A stretch of DNA of 64,000 bases from Arcobacter sp. (GTDB taxonomy: Bacteria; Campylobacterota; Campylobacteria; Campylobacterales; Sulfurimonadaceae), in contig JAGXFN010000002.1 in NCBI GenBank assembly GCA_024637195.1, positions 62,001 through 126,000 on the forward strand, written 5' to 3'. Positions 36,214-44,407 of this stretch are shown piece by piece. Made by a program: the position numbers and the translations under genes. The stretch's first letter is position 1. Each line of letters opens with the position of its first letter. The notes below the pieces were generated by a model. It worked only from the letters and a program-made list of their open reading frames with translations, did no database searches and was not told where the DNA came from.

Positions 36214-36346
36214 TAACCCGCTCTTTTTTGCTCTTTCGGTAGGGGGCATCATGTCCTTTATCACGATCGCATCCAGGTCAACGCTCTTATTTGAGAACCA
36301 AATAGTAACATTATGTGTTATATTAAAACCTATTTTAATAAATATA

Positions 36347-36366
36347 CTGTAGAATACAGCTATAAT
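36347..36366 (+). promoter_or_regulatory. Promoter with small palindrome before the CBM48 gene
   Basis: TATAAT at 36361-36366 lies 21 bases before the ATG at 36388. Directly upstream is the inverted repeat CTGTA-GAA-TACAG (36347-36359), placed where a repressor or activator could touch the promoter. Confidence 0.45.
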
Positions 36367-36387
36367 TTTTAGAATGAAGGATAACGC

Positions 36388-36669
36388 ATGATCACAGTAA
36401 AAAAGAGCGGCGAAAAAGTCTGGGTCACCTTTTCTTATACTCCGGTGCAGCAGACAGAAGATGTCTCTGTAGTAGGGGAATGGAATGAATGGAAAGAAGA
36501 GCCGATGAAACTAAAAAAAAGTGGCGTTTACTCCATTACTAAAATACTAAAACCTGAGAAAAGTTTTCAGTTTGGCTACAAAGTCAACGGAGACGAGTGG
36601 ATTACAGAAGATGAATGTCCAAGTATTAACTCTCCTTTTGCCAGTCAAAACTCCTTGCTTGAACTCTAA
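36388..36669 (+). CDS. Stand-alone CBM48-like glycogen-binding protein, 93 residues
   Basis: The protein is a single early-set beta-sandwich: 'VWVTFSYTP', 'DVSVVGEWNEWKEEPMKL', 'GVYSITKILKP', 'FQFGYKVNGDEWITEDE'. This is the pattern of CBM48 and AMPK-beta glycogen-binding modules, where the Trp residues of 'GEWNEW' pack around the sugar. No catalytic domain is attached. Placed just before the glycogen operon, it may target or report on glycogen granules. The SD is GAAGGA. The end (36669) is followed by nested hairpins. Confidence 0.82.
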   Translation: MITVKKSGEKVWVTFSYTPVQQTEDVSVVGEWNEWKEEPMKLKKSGVYSITKILKPEKSFQFGYKVNGDEWITEDECPSINSPFASQNSLLEL

Positions 36670-36677
36670 CGTTTTAC

Positions 36678-36753
36678 GCTAGAATAATAGACTTCTTCCA
36701 TGCCCCTTTGCCAACTCAGAGGACTACAAAGAAGTCTAATGTTAGACTCTAGC
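36678..36753 (+). promoter_or_regulatory. Nested, partly exclusive hairpins upstream of the glycogen operon
   Basis: In the gap between the CBM48 gene and the operon, TAGACTTCTT (36688-36697) is perfectly complementary to AAGAAGTCTA (36729-36738). An outer GCTAGA (36678-36683) pairs with TCTAGC (36748-36753). Part of the right arm can instead form AGTCTAA-TG-TTAGACT (36733-36748). The two folds compete for the same bases, as in attenuators and riboswitches. There is no clear T run after either hairpin. Confidence 0.45.
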
Positions 36754-36797
36754 TTCTCAAGATCAATTGCCTTAGAGCGCACACCCAAGGAGGTCGA

Positions 36798-39305
36798 ATG
36801 AAAGCTGTTGTTATGGCAGGTGGATTCGGAACCAGAATACAGCCACTTACAAACTCTCGACCCAAGCCGATGCTGCCAGTTGCTAACAAGCCGATGATGG
36901 AACATACGATGATGATGCTCAAAGATCTGGGGATCACGGAGTTTATTGTCCTTCTTTATTTCAAGCCTGAGATCATCAAAGACTACTTCAAAGACGGTAG
37001 CGATTTCGGAATCAAGATCAGCTATGTGCTTCCAGATGATGATTATGGTACCGCAGGTGCCGTCAAGCTGGCGCAGAAGCTTATAGGAGATGAAAATTTC
37101 ATCATCATCAGCGGTGACCTGGTGACGGATTTTGATTTTCAGAAGATTTTTGACTATCACAAGGCCAAAAAGTCTAAGCTCACCATCACGCTGACCTCTG
37201 TAGAAAATCCTCTGGAGTTTGGCGTTGTAATCGCCAATGAAAATGGAAAGATTGAGCAGTTTCTTGAAAAGCCGAGCTGGGGAGAGGTCTTCAGCGATAC
37301 GATAAATACAGGCATCTACGTGATCGAGCCGGAGATACTTGAGTACATCCCAAAGAATGAAAACTTCGACTTTGCAAAAGACCTCTTTCCTCTTTTGATG
37401 CGCAAGGGAATCGACCTGATGGCAGGATATGCCCAAGGCTATTGGCGTGACGTGGGAAACCCGGAGAGCTATCGCGATGTGCATGATGACATTCTTGCGG
37501 GCAAGGTGAACATAAAGATCGGCGGAGTGAGAAGCCCTTTTCCTGACGGAGTGCTCTACAGTGATGAGAAGTACACCTTTGATAAAAGCATTGAAATCAT
37601 CGGTACCGTTGTCTTGGGTAAAAATGTTGTCATCAAAAACGGGACCAAGCTTAACAACGTCGTCATCGGCGATAATGTGACGATCGGCAAGGACAGCAAG
37701 ATCCGCAACAGCGTCATATGGGAGAATGTTAAAATCGAGCATCATGTCTTGCTTGACGGCTGTGTGATCTGCAACAAGAATGAGATCGGTAAGAATGTCA
37801 CGGCAAAAGCGGGAATGATCCTTGCCGAAGGGTGCGAGATCGGCCAGCTTGTGAATGTCGAAAAAGATGTGACGATCTGGCCTGACAAGGTCATAGAAGA
37901 GGCCTCTATCATCAGTCACAACCTGATCCTCGGCAGCCGCTACAAGAACTCCATCTTTGAAAACGGGATGGTCTTCGGGCAGTCTAATGTCGAGCTCTCC
38001 TGTGAGATGGCCACCAAACTCGCCGAAGCCTTCGGGGCACAGCTGCCGGTGGGATCAACAGTGCTTGTCTCGCGCGATTATCATAAAAGTTCGCGCATGC
38101 TCAAACGTGCTTTTTTAGGCGGTCTGCTCTCGGCCGGGATAGATGTCATCGACTACAGCGGCATCCCATCGGCCATATTGCGCTGCAACCTCTCTTCACA
38201 TGATGAGTTTATTGCCGGTGTGCATTTCCGCCAGAAGATCGATGACCCGACCAGTACGGTAATCACCTTTTATAATTGTGAAGCCCTGCGTATCAACAGC
38301 GAGGTAGCCAAAAAAGTGGAGAAAGCCTTTTTTAAAGAGAGCTTCCGCCGCGTGGATTACTCCCGTATCGGTCAGATCCATGAGTCAGACCATGATCAGG
38401 AGTACACTGCCTACAAACAGAGGATTGAAAACCTGCTGAAGTCAAATATGTTCACCTCTGTGGGTTGCCGGGTTGCGGTGGATATGATGCATGGTATGGC
38501 AGCAGATGTTTTTCCGGACATCCTGAATGACATCGGGCTGGAAAACATCATGTTCAATGCCTACCCGAACGAGCAGCGTCTGGCAAATATCTCTAGCTTG
38601 ACAAAGCAGTCGAACGAAGACATGAGTTCTGTCATCAAAGCACTTCACCTTGATGCGGGATTTATGATCTACCCTTATGGTCAGCGCCTGGACATCTTAT
38701 GCGACAAGGGACGGCTGCTTGGCAAGCAGACCTCTTTGCATGTGGTCCTTTCGCTTTTAAATATGGAGGCCAAACAAGAAGGACATAAAAAACGTGTCTT
38801 TCTGCCGACCTGGGCTGCGGATATCGTCTATTTTGAACATCTGCAGATCGAGCGCGGAAAGTATGTGAACTTTAAAGCCGAAGATATGAGAAAGTATGAT
38901 CTTTTGGCTACGGGCGAGGGGAACTTTGCCTTTACAGAGTTTGCAACGCATCGTGACTCCATGTATGCAAGTTTGAAAATTCTTGAGATGATGCTAAAGC
39001 ACAAGGTGAAGCTGTCAGATCTGATCGAGGCGCTTCCGAACTTTTATTATCATACGTCTCGGGCAAAGTGTCCGCAGGCTCTCAAGGGGAAGATGATGCG
39101 CATGTTCCTTGAAGATGCCAAAGACAAAGAGTCATCAACACTTGACGGTGTGAAGATCTGGCTGGATAAAAACGAGTGGATATTGATGATCCCGGACCAG
39201 TATAATGAACATCTTAACCTTTATATACAGGCTGAAAATGAAGAGATCGGTCAAAAGATCCTGGCGGAGTACGCCTCCAAAATAGAGAAGTGGTCACAGC
39301 TGTAA
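36798..39305 (+). CDS. Nucleotidyltransferase - left-handed beta-helix - degenerate phosphohexomutase fusion
   Basis: The 835 residues have three parts. An NTP-transferase (about 1-235) has 'GGFGTRIQPLTNSRPKPM' and 'IISGDLVTDFDF'. A hexapeptide-repeat helix (about 250-370) follows. A phosphohexomutase-type region (about 385-830) begins 'ELSCEMATKLAEAFGAQLPV'. In the mutase part the catalytic 'T-x-S-H-N-P' site reads 'GVHFRQKIDDPTSTV', and the metal loop 'D-x-D-x-D-R' reads 'IYPYGQRLDIL', so it cannot be an active mutase. Similar fusions are annotated as mannose-1-phosphate guanylyltransferase. Here, as the first gene of a glycogen operon without glgC, it could make ADP- or GDP-glucose. That is inference. 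Confidence 0.82.
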   Translation: MKAVVMAGGFGTRIQPLTNSRPKPMLPVANKPMMEHTMMMLKDLGITEFIVLLYFKPEIIKDYFKDGSDFGIKISYVLPDDDYGTAGAVKLAQKLIGDENFIIISGDLVTDFDFQKIFDYHKAKKSKLTITLTSVENPLEFGVVIANENGKIEQFLEKPSWGEVFSDTINTGIYVIEPEILEYIPKNENFDFAKDLFPLLMRKGIDLMAGYAQGYWRDVGNPESYRDVHDDILAGKVNIKIGGVRSPFPDGVLYSDEKYTFDKSIEIIGTVVLGKNVVIKNGTKLNNVVIGDNVTIGKDSKIRNSVIWENVKIEHHVLLDGCVICNKNEIGKNVTAKAGMILAEGCEIGQLVNVEKDVTIWPDKVIEEASIISHNLILGSRYKNSIFENGMVFGQSNVELSCEMATKLAEAFGAQLPVGSTVLVSRDYHKSSRMLKRAFLGGLLSAGIDVIDYSGIPSAILRCNLSSHDEFIAGVHFRQKIDDPTSTVITFYNCEALRINSEVAKKVEKAFFKESFRRVDYSRIGQIHESDHDQEYTAYKQRIENLLKSNMFTSVGCRVAVDMMHGMAADVFPDILNDIGLENIMFNAYPNEQRLANISSLTKQSNEDMSSVIKALHLDAGFMIYPYGQRLDILCDKGRLLGKQTSLHVVLSLLNMEAKQEGHKKRVFLPTWAADIVYFEHLQIERGKYVNFKAEDMRKYDLLATGEGNFAFTEFATHRDSMYASLKILEMMLKHKVKLSDLIEALPNFYYHTSRAKCPQALKGKMMRMFLEDAKDKESSTLDGVKIWLDKNEWILMIPDQYNEHLNLYIQAENEEIGQKILAEYASKIEKWSQL

Positions 39306-41338
39306 TGCCTACATCATCCCTGAACCTCTGTTTTTTCTGGCATATGCACCAGCCCGACTATCGAGATGCCAAGGGAGTGATGACAATGCCTTGGGTCTTT
39401 TTACATGCGATCAAAGACTATTATGAGATGCCCTGGCTGCTAAGCCGCTATCCGGGCCTCAAAGCCACGTTTAATATCACTTCAACGCTGATCGAGCAGA
39501 TCAATCTCTACGACGATCCCTTGAAAAATGATTACTTTCTTTCCTTATGGGAGCGTCATCCCTCGCATCTGACGGCACAAGAGAGGGCATGGCTGATCAA
39601 GATCTGCAAGTCAACGCAGTACGAGACAATGATCAGGCCGATGCCAAATCTGGAGAAGCTTTATAATAAAGAAGAGCTCAGTGATGATGAACTTATCGAC
39701 TTTGAGCTGCTTTTTATGCTGGCCTGGTGCGGAAATGCCCTTCGACACGAAAACAACCTGGTAAAGACGTTGATGAAAAAAGAAGAGGGTTTTGTGCAGA
39801 GCGATAAGAGCAACCTGCTCACAATGCTCTGCGACTTCGTGGGGACGATCCTTCCTTTTTACGCACGGCTGCACAAAGAGGGAGTGATCTCGCTTTCGAC
39901 GACTCCTTACAACCATCCTATTCTTCCTTTGCTGCTTGACGTAGAAAATGCCAGGCACGCCAACACCCATGCAACCCTCCCGGACAACCCGATCTCTCTT
40001 CAAGAAGATGCTCTCGAGCAGGTGAGGCGTGCTATAGCGCTCTATGAGAAGACATTTTCAAGCCGTCCAAGCGGTTTTTGGCCGGCAGAGGGAGCAGTGG
40101 ATGAGCAGAGCGTGGCCCTGTACAAAGAACAGGGGATCCGCTGGATAGCAACAGATGAAGCAATCTTGTTCCGCTCGCTTGAGGACAACACCCGGTTGCA
40201 TCTCTATAAGCCCTACCGCTATAAGGGGATGACCATCGGTTTTCGCGATCATAACCTGAGCGATCTGATCGGTTTTACCTACCGTTTCAAGTCCGGACAT
40301 GAGGCAATGGAGCATTTTATGCACAGCCTGGAGAGTATCGCCAAGACACAGAAGGAATCGACACTTTTTGTTATCCTTGACGGAGAGAATGCCTGGGAGT
40401 TCTTTGAAAACAATGCCTTTGATTTTTTCACGGCAATCTATCAGCGCCTTTCAAAAACACCCTGGTGCACAACAGTGAGTATGGATGAGGTCTCTGAGAT
40501 GAAGAACCAGGGAAGGCTCGAAACACTTGCTCCGGGAAGCTGGATAAACGGCGATTTTTCTACCTGGTCCGGGCATCCGGAGAAAAACCGTGCCTGGGAG
40601 TTTATCTATCAGACACGGCGCGACGTTGACAACTACTCAGGAACTATTTCGTCTGAAGCAGAAGAAAAGATAAGGTCGCATTTTTTGGCCGCAGAGTGCA
40701 GTGACTGGTTCTGGTGGTACGGCGATGATCATGTCACGGAGTTTGCCTTTGAATTTGATACTCTTTTCCGTGAACATCTGCTCTCTATCTACTGGCTGCT
40801 TGAGATGCAGCCCCCCTCAGATCTGTTTGAGCCGATCATCAGCCACAAGAGCAGTGCCTCGTTTCTGCTCAAACCGCAGACCTCGATTTCTCCTCATATC
40901 GACGGAAATATAAGCTCTTTTTTCAAGTGGCTCGGTAGCGGCTATGTTGACGAAGAGCAGCTCTACTCGACGATGGATCGCGAACGCGGCCCCATCAAAA
41001 AGATCTATTACGGGCATGATGACAAAAAAGTCTATCTGGCGTTTGAAGGAGAAGTCGCTTCGCTTGAGCGCTCAAACCTGGAACTAAAGGTCATCTTTGA
41101 AGAAACAGGCGCACAGCTTAGTTTTTCGCTTGAGCGACCCTTTATGGACAAAGACGCACAGCTGGCCATCGGCGAACAGGTGGAACTTGCCCTGTCACGT
41201 TCACATTTTAAAGCGTATAATACTGTCCATCTTCGTTTTGAGATAGTACAAGAAGAACGCATTATACAAACGATGCCCGGCTATGGTTCTCTTTTTATCG
41301 ATCTCGATGAGACTTACGAGAAAAACTGGTTTGTATAA
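39305..41338 (+). CDS. GH57 glycoside hydrolase (amylopullulanase/alpha-amylase-like)
   Basis: 677 residues from the ATG at 39305, which overlaps the previous TAA by one base. GH57 conserved regions are all visible: I 'FFWHMHQPDY' (residues about 9-18), II 'STTPYNHPILPLL', III 'GFWPAEGAVDEQ' with the nucleophile Glu, IV 'VILDGENAWEFF' with the acid/base Asp, and the helical end of the catalytic domain. A beta-rich C-terminal region (about 510-670) follows. It should cut or transfer alpha-1,4 or alpha-1,6 glucan bonds. No signal peptide means cytoplasmic action on glycogen. Confidence 0.87.
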   Translation: MPTSSLNLCFFWHMHQPDYRDAKGVMTMPWVFLHAIKDYYEMPWLLSRYPGLKATFNITSTLIEQINLYDDPLKNDYFLSLWERHPSHLTAQERAWLIKICKSTQYETMIRPMPNLEKLYNKEELSDDELIDFELLFMLAWCGNALRHENNLVKTLMKKEEGFVQSDKSNLLTMLCDFVGTILPFYARLHKEGVISLSTTPYNHPILPLLLDVENARHANTHATLPDNPISLQEDALEQVRRAIALYEKTFSSRPSGFWPAEGAVDEQSVALYKEQGIRWIATDEAILFRSLEDNTRLHLYKPYRYKGMTIGFRDHNLSDLIGFTYRFKSGHEAMEHFMHSLESIAKTQKESTLFVILDGENAWEFFENNAFDFFTAIYQRLSKTPWCTTVSMDEVSEMKNQGRLETLAPGSWINGDFSTWSGHPEKNRAWEFIYQTRRDVDNYSGTISSEAEEKIRSHFLAAECSDWFWWYGDDHVTEFAFEFDTLFREHLLSIYWLLEMQPPSDLFEPIISHKSSASFLLKPQTSISPHIDGNISSFFKWLGSGYVDEEQLYSTMDRERGPIKKIYYGHDDKKVYLAFEGEVASLERSNLELKVIFEETGAQLSFSLERPFMDKDAQLAIGEQVELALSRSHFKAYNTVHLRFEIVQEERIIQTMPGYGSLFIDLDETYEKNWFV

Positions 41339-41349
41339 AAGGAAATAAG

Positions 41350-43389
41350 ATGGCTAAGACAACACTCTTGTTCGGGATACATATGCATCAGCCCGTGGAC
41401 AATTTTCAGTGGGTTATCGAGCATGCAGTTGAAGTCTGCTACGGTCCATTTTTCGAGGTGATGAGCCGCTATCCCCAGTTTCGTTTCGCCCTGCACTGCA
41501 GCGGCTGGCTGATGGAGCAGATCGAAAATGACCACCCCAAACTCCATGAGCAGATCATGGCGCTGGCCAGGCAGGGAAGCATAGAGTTCTTCAGTGCGGG
41601 CTACTATGAACCGATACTCAGTGTTATCCCCTCGGATGACCGGGTGAAGCAGATTGACATGCTCAGCAGTTCTATCGAGAAGACATTTGGACAGACGCCT
41701 AAGGGGCTCTGGCTGAGTGAACGGGTCTGGGAGTCATCGTTGATCCCCGATCTTAAGCGCGCAGGCATAGCATATACCGTGATGGATGACTACCATTTTC
41801 AGTGTGCCGGGTTTGATGCATCTGTTTTGGATGGTTACTACATGAGCGAAGAGGGCGGCAAAAAGCTTGCACTCTTTCCTATCAGTAAAAAGCTACGCTA
41901 TGCGATCCCTTTTTTAACAGTAGAAAGTGCGATCAAGGCGATCAAATCGTTCAACCGAAAGAAAGATTCGGCAGCCATCATCTTTGACGATGCAGAGAAA
42001 TTTGGGATGTGGCCGGGAACGCATGAGTGGGTCTATGCAAAGGGATGGCTGGAGAAGTTTGTTCAGGGTGTTCTTGATGATCCCGCTATCGAGACAATGC
42101 ATTTCGGAGACTACTACAAAGACCAGTGCACGCGCGGCATCGCCTACCTTCCAAATACCTCGTATTACGAGATGGGAGAGTGGAGCCTGCGCGCGGACGA
42201 TGCGACGGCGATGGAGCGTTTTAAGCAGGAGATGGGAAGCCGGCGTTACGAAGAGGAGGGGGTGAAGTTTTTAAAAGGGGGCATCTGGAAAAACTTCTTT
42301 GTCAAATATGAGGAGAGCAACCGTCTTCACAAACGAATGCTTGAACTCTGCGAAGCAGAGATAAGGCAGGAAAGTCCCGACTTTAACACAAACCTATACA
42401 AGCTGCAGACAAACGATGCGCTTTGGCACGGTGTTTTTGGCGGTTTGTACCTGCCAAATCTCAGAGACAATGCCTACCGTTATCTTATCACCTGTGAAAA
42501 CCTCCGCTATAAAGAGGAACTTCTGCTGGTAAGCGATCAAAATGAGCTTGACGGACATGACAAGGTAAAAGCCGTCAATGCGCACTATATCTTCCGTTTT
42601 GACGCAGCACAGGGAGGACAGTTGGTGGAGTTTGACAGCCGAGAAGCCTGTTTTAACTGGCAAAACACACTCACAAGACGCAAAGAGGCCTACCATCAGC
42701 GTCTTTTTGAAAACAAATCCCCATCCCAGATGCCTCCTGCAGAAGAGGGCATCGATACGATCCACAATGCGGCGATAGAGATCGACGATACCCTTCGCGA
42801 TGCTATTATCTACGACTGGTATCTGAAAAACTCATTCATCGACCATATCAGTGACGAACATTTTAATGCAGACAACTTTCGCCACTGCAATTTTCGAGAA
42901 TATGGGGATTTTGCCAATCAGCCATTTGAGGTGAAACACGATCAAAAAGGTATTCATTTTTCTCGAAAAGGGGGTCTTCATTTCCCACAGAAAGTAGAAG
43001 CCTATCTTGAAAAAAACTACTCCATTACACACCGCGGATTTGATTTTGAGATAATGCTCTCAACAGAGGCCGAAGGTGCTTTAAACTATGTTCTTGAACA
43101 CAATTTCCATTTTGCAGACTATAATAGGGTCGTAATTAACGGTGAGCTTTTGGCTGAGAACGGCAGATGCGATCAGACGGACAGATTGGAGATTTACGAT
43201 ATGTTTATGAAAAAAAAGATCATCATCACGCTTGATCGGAGCTGCGACATCTATTATTTTTCTCTAAAAACCCTCTCTCAAAGCGAAAAAGGCTTTGATC
43301 TGAGCATACAGGGCGTAAGTTTTGCTATGGTTGTTCCTTTTGAACAGCAGCTCTTTCTCAAGGGCTCTTTAGAGGTTGAAGATGTCTGA
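41350..43389 (+). CDS. GH57 4-alpha-glucanotransferase-like enzyme
   Basis: The 679 residues resemble the Thermococcus litoralis 4-alpha-glucanotransferase. The catalytic barrel (about 1-300) has 'FGIHMHQPVDNF', 'FFSAGYYEPILSVIP', the nucleophile Glu in 'GLWLSERVWESS', and the acid/base Asp in 'AIIFDDAEKFGMWPG'. The C-terminal beta domains (DUF1925/DUF1926 type, about 310-675) are present. It would move maltodextrin segments between chains, the role MalQ plays elsewhere. It follows the first GH57 gene by 11 bases; the next gene overlaps its end. Confidence 0.9.
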   Translation: MAKTTLLFGIHMHQPVDNFQWVIEHAVEVCYGPFFEVMSRYPQFRFALHCSGWLMEQIENDHPKLHEQIMALARQGSIEFFSAGYYEPILSVIPSDDRVKQIDMLSSSIEKTFGQTPKGLWLSERVWESSLIPDLKRAGIAYTVMDDYHFQCAGFDASVLDGYYMSEEGGKKLALFPISKKLRYAIPFLTVESAIKAIKSFNRKKDSAAIIFDDAEKFGMWPGTHEWVYAKGWLEKFVQGVLDDPAIETMHFGDYYKDQCTRGIAYLPNTSYYEMGEWSLRADDATAMERFKQEMGSRRYEEEGVKFLKGGIWKNFFVKYEESNRLHKRMLELCEAEIRQESPDFNTNLYKLQTNDALWHGVFGGLYLPNLRDNAYRYLITCENLRYKEELLLVSDQNELDGHDKVKAVNAHYIFRFDAAQGGQLVEFDSREACFNWQNTLTRRKEAYHQRLFENKSPSQMPPAEEGIDTIHNAAIEIDDTLRDAIIYDWYLKNSFIDHISDEHFNADNFRHCNFREYGDFANQPFEVKHDQKGIHFSRKGGLHFPQKVEAYLEKNYSITHRGFDFEIMLSTEAEGALNYVLEHNFHFADYNRVVINGELLAENGRCDQTDRLEIYDMFMKKKIIITLDRSCDIYYFSLKTLSQSEKGFDLSIQGVSFAMVVPFEQQLFLKGSLEVEDV

Positions 43390-44407
43390 ATTACGCTATG
43401 ACAAAATGCAGGACATCCATGTCCTTATCTCACCGGAGCGTCTGCACCGACCTGATTGTAAAGCACAAACGAGCATCGAAAGCAGTGAAACGAAATGTCC
43501 CTTTTGTGAAGGGCATGAGTCGATGACACCGCCGGAGATCTTTGCCTTGCGCAAGGAGGGTAGTTTTTCCAACGAACCCGGCTGGAAGACGCGTGTTGTG
43601 CCCAACCTCTTCAAGGCCGTACAGATAGAAACACCATATGCCCACCATTACGGACTCTTTGAGTACTGGGATGGATTTGGCGCGCACGAGGTACTTATCG
43701 ATACGCCAGAACATCACACTTCGATGACGCAGTGGAGCGAAGAGGCGGTTGTTCAGTGGCTGATGACGCTTCGCGCACGTGTTGCCGACCTGCGCCATGA
43801 TGACCGCATCGCCTATATATCTCTTTTTAAAAACGAGGGAGTTATGGCCGGTTCCACACAAGAACATTCTCATACGCAGATCATCGGATTGCCGATCATT
43901 CCAAAAATCGAGAAGGAACGATACCAGCGAAACCATGCCCACTACAAGAGCACCGGTCAGGCCATGCTGGAGTCGATGCTTTTGAATGAGGAGGAGGATG
44001 GCCGGCGCATCATTGCCGATAATGGAAATTTTACCGCCTTCTGTCCCTACGCAAGCGAATATCCCTTTGAGGTGATGATAGGCTCGAAAAAAGCTTTGGG
44101 GCAGATCGACACGCTCAGTGACAGTGCCATTGCCGAGTTTGCCCCCTTGCTGCTGGAAACGCTTAAAAAACTGAAACTCCAGCTGGGCTGTTTCAATTTC
44201 AATCTTTGGCTCTCGACACCGCCTTTGCAAAAAGAGACACTGGACAAGGAACTGCTCTCCGGCGTCAATGAAGCTTTGCGTTTTAGCGTGCGTATCATGC
44301 CCCGCCTCTATCGCCATGGCGGCTTTGAAGCAAGTACGAATATGAAGATCAATCCCGTCTTGCCGGAGTTGGCAGCCAAGCTGCTGCGGGAGAGTACAGA
44401 TGTATAA
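43382..44407 (+). CDS. GalT-like nucleotidyl-sugar phosphorylase/uridylyltransferase
   Basis: 341 residues from the ATG at 43382, after AGAGG; the frame is open from 43376. It has the HIT-fold GalT layout: Cys pair 'CPFCEGHE', 'RVVPNLFKAV', 'FGAHEVLIDTPEHH', and the active site 'GSTQEHSHTQIIGLP', whose second His is the nucleophile; the usual His-Pro-His is His-Ser-His here. No Leloir genes are near. In plants a GalT-like protein acts as ADP-glucose phosphorylase. In this operon, between two GH57 genes and glycogen synthase, a role in making or breaking ADP-glucose is plausible but unproven. Confidence 0.85.
   Translation: MSELRYDKMQDIHVLISPERLHRPDCKAQTSIESSETKCPFCEGHESMTPPEIFALRKEGSFSNEPGWKTRVVPNLFKAVQIETPYAHHYGLFEYWDGFGAHEVLIDTPEHHTSMTQWSEEAVVQWLMTLRARVADLRHDDRIAYISLFKNEGVMAGSTQEHSHTQIIGLPIIPKIEKERYQRNHAHYKSTGQAMLESMLLNEEEDGRRIIADNGNFTAFCPYASEYPFEVMIGSKKALGQIDTLSDSAIAEFAPLLLETLKKLKLQLGCFNFNLWLSTPPLQKETLDKELLSGVNEALRFSVRIMPRLYRHGGFEASTNMKINPVLPELAAKLLRESTDV

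Noticed and set aside
36214-36300. Protein-like minus-strand stretch (with 'KDMMPPTERAKKSG') after the outer-membrane channel gene
   Set aside because: It is only about 28 codons, without a start or a recognisable family. It could be a gene scrap, but the evidence is too thin.
36666-37919. A 417-codon open frame on the minus strand
   Set aside because: It runs opposite the nucleotidyltransferase domain, has no ribosome site, and its composition is that of a reverse-strand shadow of a real gene.
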